Shown piece by piece: positions 41,667 to 42,449 of a DNA stretch of 42,449 nt. Source of the stretch: HGM12669 sp048527645 (GTDB lineage: Bacteria > Bacillota > Clostridia > Oscillospirales > CAG-272); the NCBI GenBank assembly GCA_048527645.1, contig DBGFNI010000116.1, positions 1-42,449 of the forward strand. The letters are read 5' to 3'. The notes beneath the pieces were generated by a model, which worked only from the letters and a program-made list of their open reading frames with translations, searched no databases and was not told the origin of the DNA. The first letter of the stretch is position 1; each line of letters opens with the position of its first letter. The translations under genes were made by a program, and so were the position numbers.

Positions 41667-42449
41667 TCACGAATCTTTCCCCAGGCTGACGGTGAGATCG
41701 ATCTTGGTCGATCCGATGGGGACGGTGGTCAGCGGATTTTTGCTCTGGCTGATCACCGTGCCGTTTGGCAGCTCGCTCTCCACATAGGTGACTTTGCCCA
41801 GCGCAAGATTGCTTTCCAACAGCTTGCGCATCGCGTCCGCTTCTCCCAAACCCACCAGGTCAGGCACCTGGGTCTCTTTGATTTCCTGTCCTTTTGAGAC
41901 ATACAGCGTCACCTTGTCTCCCGCCATGGTTCCGCTGTGACTGTCTGTCTTTCCCGCACGCACCATTTCCCCCTTCGCGGGACTGGTGGAAATCACATAT
42001 CCCTCCAAAATGGTGTCATGGTACTGCTCCACGATCTCATACTGCAAGCCGCGCTCCTCCAGCTCCAGCCGCACCGCGCGGTTTTCTTCCATCGTGTAAT
42101 CATCCAGCGGGAACTCATCGCACCCCTGTGAAACATAGAGCACAACAGCACAGTTCTGTTCTCCCTCGATCACCTTGCGGCTCTGCCCGGCGGGCGGATC
42201 CTGCGCGAGAATGGTGCCCCGCTCCTCCGTCTCGCTGTACTGATATTCGATCTGGAAGGTGTAATATTTTTCGTCCAACTCCTGCGCAAACGTATCCGAC
42301 CACACCATGCCGACAAAGTCGCGCACCTCAATTTCCTTTGCGCTCTGTGCTTCATCCGCAGTGATCAGCTGGCTGAAAATGTAAAACGCCGCGATGCTGA
42401 ACGAAATCATGAAGGCAGTCGCCACACCGGCAATCACCGGCAGCATCGA
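41667..42449 (-). CDS. PASTA-domain Ser/Thr kinase (PrkC-like), C-terminal part
   Basis: Only the last 260 or so residues lie in the window, and the frame runs off its right edge. A transmembrane helix (LPVIAGVATAFMISFSIAAFYIF) is followed by about three extracellular PASTA repeats, for example VRDFVGMVWSDTFAQEL near the start and VPDLVGLGEADAMRKLLESNL with GTVISQSKNP near the end. PASTA domains bind muropeptides or uncross-linked peptidoglycan. The kinase domain should lie beyond 42449. The following rsgA gene supports the PrkC assignment. The Met at 42446 is not a start but an internal residue. Confidence 0.88.
   Translation of the reverse strand, partial: SMLPVIAGVATAFMISFSIAAFYIFSQLITADEAQSAKEIEVRDFVGMVWSDTFAQELDEKYYTFQIEYQYSETEERGTILAQDPPAGQSRKVIEGEQNCAVVLYVSQGCDEFPLDDYTMEENRAVRLELEERGLQYEIVEQYHDTILEGYVISTSPAKGEMVRAGKTDSHSGTMAGDKVTLYVSKGQEIKETQVPDLVGLGEADAMRKLLESNLALGKVTYVESELPNGTVISQSKNPLTTVPIGSTKIDLTVSLGKDS

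Overview
The window looks like a chromosomal segment of a Gram-positive anaerobe of the class Clostridia, probably an Oscillospiraceae/Ruminococcaceae-type gut or rumen bacterium. The basis is gene content: S-layer-homology (SLH) anchored glycoside hydrolases, a cellobiose phosphorylase, a glycyl radical enzyme with its activase (oxygen-sensitive chemistry), a PASTA-domain Ser/Thr kinase next to rsgA, walJ, and an ECF-type folate S component behind a THF riboswitch. Genes are tightly packed, with strong Shine-Dalgarno sites and many clear Rho-independent terminators. The assignment is inferred from families, not from a marker-gene search.

Layout. 1-5447 (+): rimM-trmD, an O-antigen-ligase-like polymerase, two DUF4330-like single-pass proteins and an ArsP_2-type permease. 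5505-10007 (+): a TIM-barrel sugar isomerase/epimerase-like protein and a large secreted GH25 lysozyme with InlB-type repeats. 10268-14660 (-): a five-gene run, folT, walJ, a YjjG-like HAD, a uridine-kinase-like fusion and an SPFH protein, headed by a promoter and a THF riboswitch. 14742-25057 (-): SLH-GH5 cellulase; two SLH-GH16 paralogues sharing an almost identical N-terminal half; a pyruvate-formate-lyase-family enzyme with an atypical glycyl radical loop, its activase and a serine hydrolase. 25298-27733 (-): GH94 cellobiose phosphorylase. 27941-28015 (+): tRNA-Glu. 28120-31797 (+): a DUF1624-like membrane protein, aspS and an RluA-type pseudouridine synthase. 32095-39712 (+): a two-component system followed by a five-gene dlt-like operon. 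39729-40643: a small AT-rich insert with a frameshifted acetyltransferase. 40703-42449 (-): rsgA and the C-terminal part of a PASTA kinase cut by the window edge.

The most interesting system is at 32095-39712. The genes encode an AMP-forming amino-acid ligase resembling DltA, a fold-III PLP decarboxylase-like protein, a 76-residue carrier protein, an MBOAT acyltransferase and an SGNH-fold surface protein. Classical dlt operons have no decarboxylase. In this ligase the Cys that enforces D-Ala selection in Bacillus DltA is Ser. By analogy with butirosin biosynthesis (ligase, carrier protein BtrI, and decarboxylase BtrK acting on carrier-bound glutamate), the operon may load an L-amino acid, decarboxylate it on the carrier and transfer the resulting omega-amino acyl group to a cell-surface polymer. 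The promoter regions of the two-component system and of this operon share the same array of 11-bp direct repeats at the same distance from the -10 box, so the regulator probably controls itself and the operon. The second interesting locus is the glycyl radical enzyme at 20840-23194, whose radical loop reads RIHGTF in place of the usual RV(S/A)GY/F type.
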